Positions 62,308-64,000 of a DNA stretch of 64,000 nt are shown piece by piece; position 1 is the stretch's first letter, and every line of letters begins with the position of its first letter. The notes below the pieces were generated by a model. It was not told the DNA's origin, made no database searches, and worked only from the letters and a program-made list of their open reading frames with translations. This DNA comes from Paenibacillus lactis. GTDB lineage: Bacteria > Bacillota > Bacilli > Paenibacillales > Paenibacillaceae. A program made the position numbers and the translations under genes. The DNA is taken from contig NZ_JAGGKI010000021.1 of NCBI RefSeq assembly GCF_017873605.1, positions 27,903-91,902 of the forward strand, given 5' to 3'.

Positions 62308-63241
62308 TGCGGTTTCCTCCCGTCCATTTCAAGAATTCATCCTCGAGCGATGACTTGTGCTCCTCAACCCGATAAATGCGCACCCGCGCGTTACACAGTT
62401 CGGATATCAGATCGGGAATATCCTCTTCCTTCAATCGAACCGTCAAAGCTCCTTCATCCGGGATCGAACCGATCCGAGTCAGACCATCCAGTCTCGAGGC
62501 AGTCTGTTCGGCGAGTTCAAGATCATTGACGCGAAGCGTTACGGTAGACAGCTCTTCGTTCTCCCCGGCCTGGCCGATCGCTCGCTCCGTCACGAGTTTC
62601 CCCTCTTGAATGACAACGACACGGCTGCACATCAGTTCCATCTCGGACAGCAGGTGACTGGATACAAGAATCGCAATTCCTTCTTCGCGGGCAATTCGCT
62701 TCAGATAATCACGCATTTCGCGGATCCCTGCCGGGTCCAGACCGTTTGTGGGTTCATCCAGAATCAATATCGATGGGTTGTGCAGAAGAGCCTGAGCGAT
62801 GCCTAATCGCTGGCGCATCCCGAGGGAATAGGCACGGACCTTCTTGTGAATCGCATCCTGAAGCCCGACCAGCTTAACGATCTCCATAATTCTTGTGATG
62901 CTTACGCCGTCAGACATACGCTGGTATTGTCTCAGATTGTCATAGCCGCTCATATACGGATAAAATTCAGGATTCTCGATAATGCCTCCGATATGACGAA
63001 TCGCCTTCACAAAGTCTCCCTTAATACTATGCCCTTGCACCAGCACGTCCCCGCGGGACATCTCAATCAGACCGACAATCATCCGGATCGTTGTTGTCTT
63101 ACCGGCGCCGTTAGGACCGAGCAAGCCTACGATTTCTCCGTGATGTATATCAAAGGTAAGGCCATCTACAATATTTCGACGACCGATCGTCTTGGTAACT
63201 CCGTTTACGGATAGAACGGGAGTTGTATTCGTTCCGACCAT
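62300..63241 (-). CDS. ABC transporter ATP-binding protein (BcrA type, exporter 1)
   Basis: ATPase of 313 residues. Walker A GPNGAGKTTT, signature YSLGMRQRLGIAQALL, Walker B ILILDEPTNGLDP and switch histidine VSSHLLSEME are intact. The C-terminal 80 residues form the extra domain usual in BcrA/NatA-type ATPases. ATG at 63239-63241 follows GGAGTGGAACC; a 15-residue extension is not supported. It is the first gene of the five-gene exporter operon. Confidence 0.94.
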   Translation of the reverse strand: MVGTNTTPVLSVNGVTKTIGRRNIVDGLTFDIHHGEIVGLLGPNGAGKTTTIRMIVGLIEMSRGDVLVQGHSIKGDFVKAIRHIGGIIENPEFYPYMSGYDNLRQYQRMSDGVSITRIMEIVKLVGLQDAIHKKVRAYSLGMRQRLGIAQALLHNPSILILDEPTNGLDPAGIREMRDYLKRIAREEGIAILVSSHLLSEMELMCSRVVVIQEGKLVTERAIGQAGENEELSTVTLRVNDLELAEQTASRLDGLTRIGSIPDEGALTVRLKEEDIPDLISELCNARVRIYRVEEHKSSLEDEFLKWTGGNRIA

Positions 63242-63277
63242 GGTTCCACTCCTCTTTTGTATCAGTGTTATGGTTGA

Positions 63278-63306
63278 ATAGTACACTAAGATATTGGTAT
63301 TGTAAA
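63278..63306 (-). promoter_or_regulatory. Sigma-A promoter of the exporter operon, with GTGTACTA element
   Basis: Minus-strand TTTACA (63301-63306), 17-base spacer, TACTAT (63278-63283). An AGTGTACTA sequence overlaps the -10 box and could be a half-site for the YtrA-type regulator; this is an inference from the family. Confidence 0.6.
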
Positions 63307-63423
63307 GCCCCGATAAGAAAAAATGAAAAGAATTGAATTCGAAATGGCGGAAAGCAAGCTAGGAGGCATAGGTGTCACCTTAAGGCTATCTATTTTAGTT
63401 GGAGTGGGATACCGCAGGAGTGA

Positions 63424-63732
63424 TATTTACAGGTCCACCTTCTGGACCAGCTGGATTGGCATGAAACATTATACATGAAGGGTGTCAAGATCGTGGAAAT
63501 CGTTCCAGGCGCGTCCGCAGACGGCATTCTTGAGGTAGGCGATATCATTATAAGCACCGATAATAAGCAAATTCGGCAGTATGATGAGTTAGAGGGAATC
63601 GTAACGGCCGTGCAGCCTGGCGAAGAAATACACTGGCGTTTATTAGAGACGGTCAACAGCAACAAGCAACACTTACCGTACTCCCCTACGGTCAGCGAAA
63701 GCCGGTTGGCAATCCTCACTAGAGCGGAGTAG
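63424..63732 (+). pseudogene. PDZ-domain gene remnant with frameshift and missing 5' end
   Basis: The open frame reads ...VHLLDQLDWHETLYMKGVKI then VEIVPGASADGILEVGDIII, a clear PDZ domain core, but no start with a ribosome site precedes it and a stop lies at 63421-63423. Around 63636-63645 the homology seems to leave this frame: another frame continues as RDGQQQQATLTVLPYGQ, the expected next strand of a PDZ domain, and stops at 63722. The frame with ATG at 63475 ends at 63732. Most likely a decayed fragment of a membrane-associated PDZ protease or related protein. Confidence 0.6.
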
Positions 63733-63862
63733 GAACATTAATCCTTGCAGGATACTTTCGGGGGCGAGTTGAGCTTCACGCCCCTTAAAGCTCAACCCTG
63801 AGTTCTTCTTAAGAGGCGCCGGCAAACGATTTACTATATAAAATATTAATGACATACATATT

Positions 63863-63899
63863 TAAAAGGCCGTCATCGATTGCTCGATAACGGCCTTTA
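63863..63899 (-). terminator. rRNA operon terminator
   Basis: Long stem with one mismatch (arms AAAGGCCGT-ATCGA around 63865-63879 and 63884-63898) ten bases beyond the 5S rRNA 3' end on the minus strand, with TTTTAAAT after it. Confidence 0.85.
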
Positions 63900-63908
63900 T
63901 GGTTGTTC

Positions 63909-64000
63909 GCTTGGCGGCGTCCTACTCTCCCGGGACCCTTCGGTCCAAGTACCATCGGCGCTGGAAGGCTTAACGGTCGTGTTCGGTATGGGAACGCGTG
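63909..64000 (-). rRNA. rrf: 5S ribosomal RNA (3' part, runs off the right edge)
   Basis: The minus strand carries the 5S sequence ending AGTAGGACGCCGCCAAGC, with the conserved CGTTCCCATACCGAACACG and CAGCGCCGATGGTACTTGG stretches. About 92 of 117 bases are present. The 16S and 23S genes would lie to the right of the window. Confidence 0.96.

Noticed and set aside
63424..63470. GPPSGPAGL-like reading that recalls the Lon-like protease motif GPSAGL
   Set aside because: It occurs in a frame other than the PDZ frame and stops at once; order relative to the PDZ domain is wrong for YlbL-type proteases.

Overview
The window is from a low-to-mid GC Gram-positive of the Bacillota, most likely Paenibacillus or a close relative. 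The reasons are the Bacillus-type gene order of the core block, strong GGAGG ribosome sites with frequent TTG and GTG starts, a CtsR-McsA-McsB-ClpC heat-shock operon, a cysteine T-box, and a large sugar locus of the kind seen in Paenibacillus (DUF5696, NHL-YIP1, two permease pairs without an ATPase). Almost every gene lies on the minus strand, including the 5S rRNA at the right edge, so the text below runs from right to left for transcription.

Positions 1-33,100 hold the conserved core. In transcription order it contains ctsR-mcsA-mcsB-clpC-radA-disA, pssA, a lone plus-strand cysteine-bearing unknown gene, the PIN/TRAM protein, ispD-ispF, gltX, a T-box with cysE-cysS-mrnC-rlmB-rae1, and sigH. 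It continues with rpmG-secE-nusG, rplK-rplA, an L10 leader with rplJ-rplL, an RsmC-like methyltransferase, rpoB-rpoC, an L7Ae-type protein, rpsL-rpsG and the start of fusA. I could read several sigma-A promoters, terminators and a textbook CtsR operator.

Positions 33,500-38,400 hold a five-gene sugar-acid operon: a COG3964-type amidohydrolase, a DgaE-like PLP ammonia lyase, a DgaF-like aldolase, a PfkB sugar kinase and a GntR regulator. It looks like a D-glucosaminate-type pathway in which a kinase takes the place of the usual PTS.

Positions 38,400-59,400 hold a 21-kb carbohydrate locus under a LacI regulator. It has two solute-binding proteins (one a 985-residue fusion with sugar-binding-like domains), two ABC permease pairs and no ATPase. 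It also has an NHL-YIP1 membrane protein, a DUF5696 protein, two homologous GH144-type proteins (one a lipoprotein, one cytoplasmic), a GH35 and a GH3 enzyme. The GH144, GH35 and GH3 combination suggests use of beta-1,2-glucan (sophoro-oligosaccharides). The same ten-base palindrome lies at the lacI promoter and in front of the GH35-GH3 genes, tying both ends into one regulon. This is the most interesting part of the window.

Positions 59,600-63,300 hold two ABC exporters around a YtrA-type GntR regulator. After them come a frameshifted PDZ-domain remnant on the plus strand and the 3' end of an rRNA operon. Two kinds of intergenic repeat or hairpin element were also found (19.7 and 28.1 kb; 43.2 kb).
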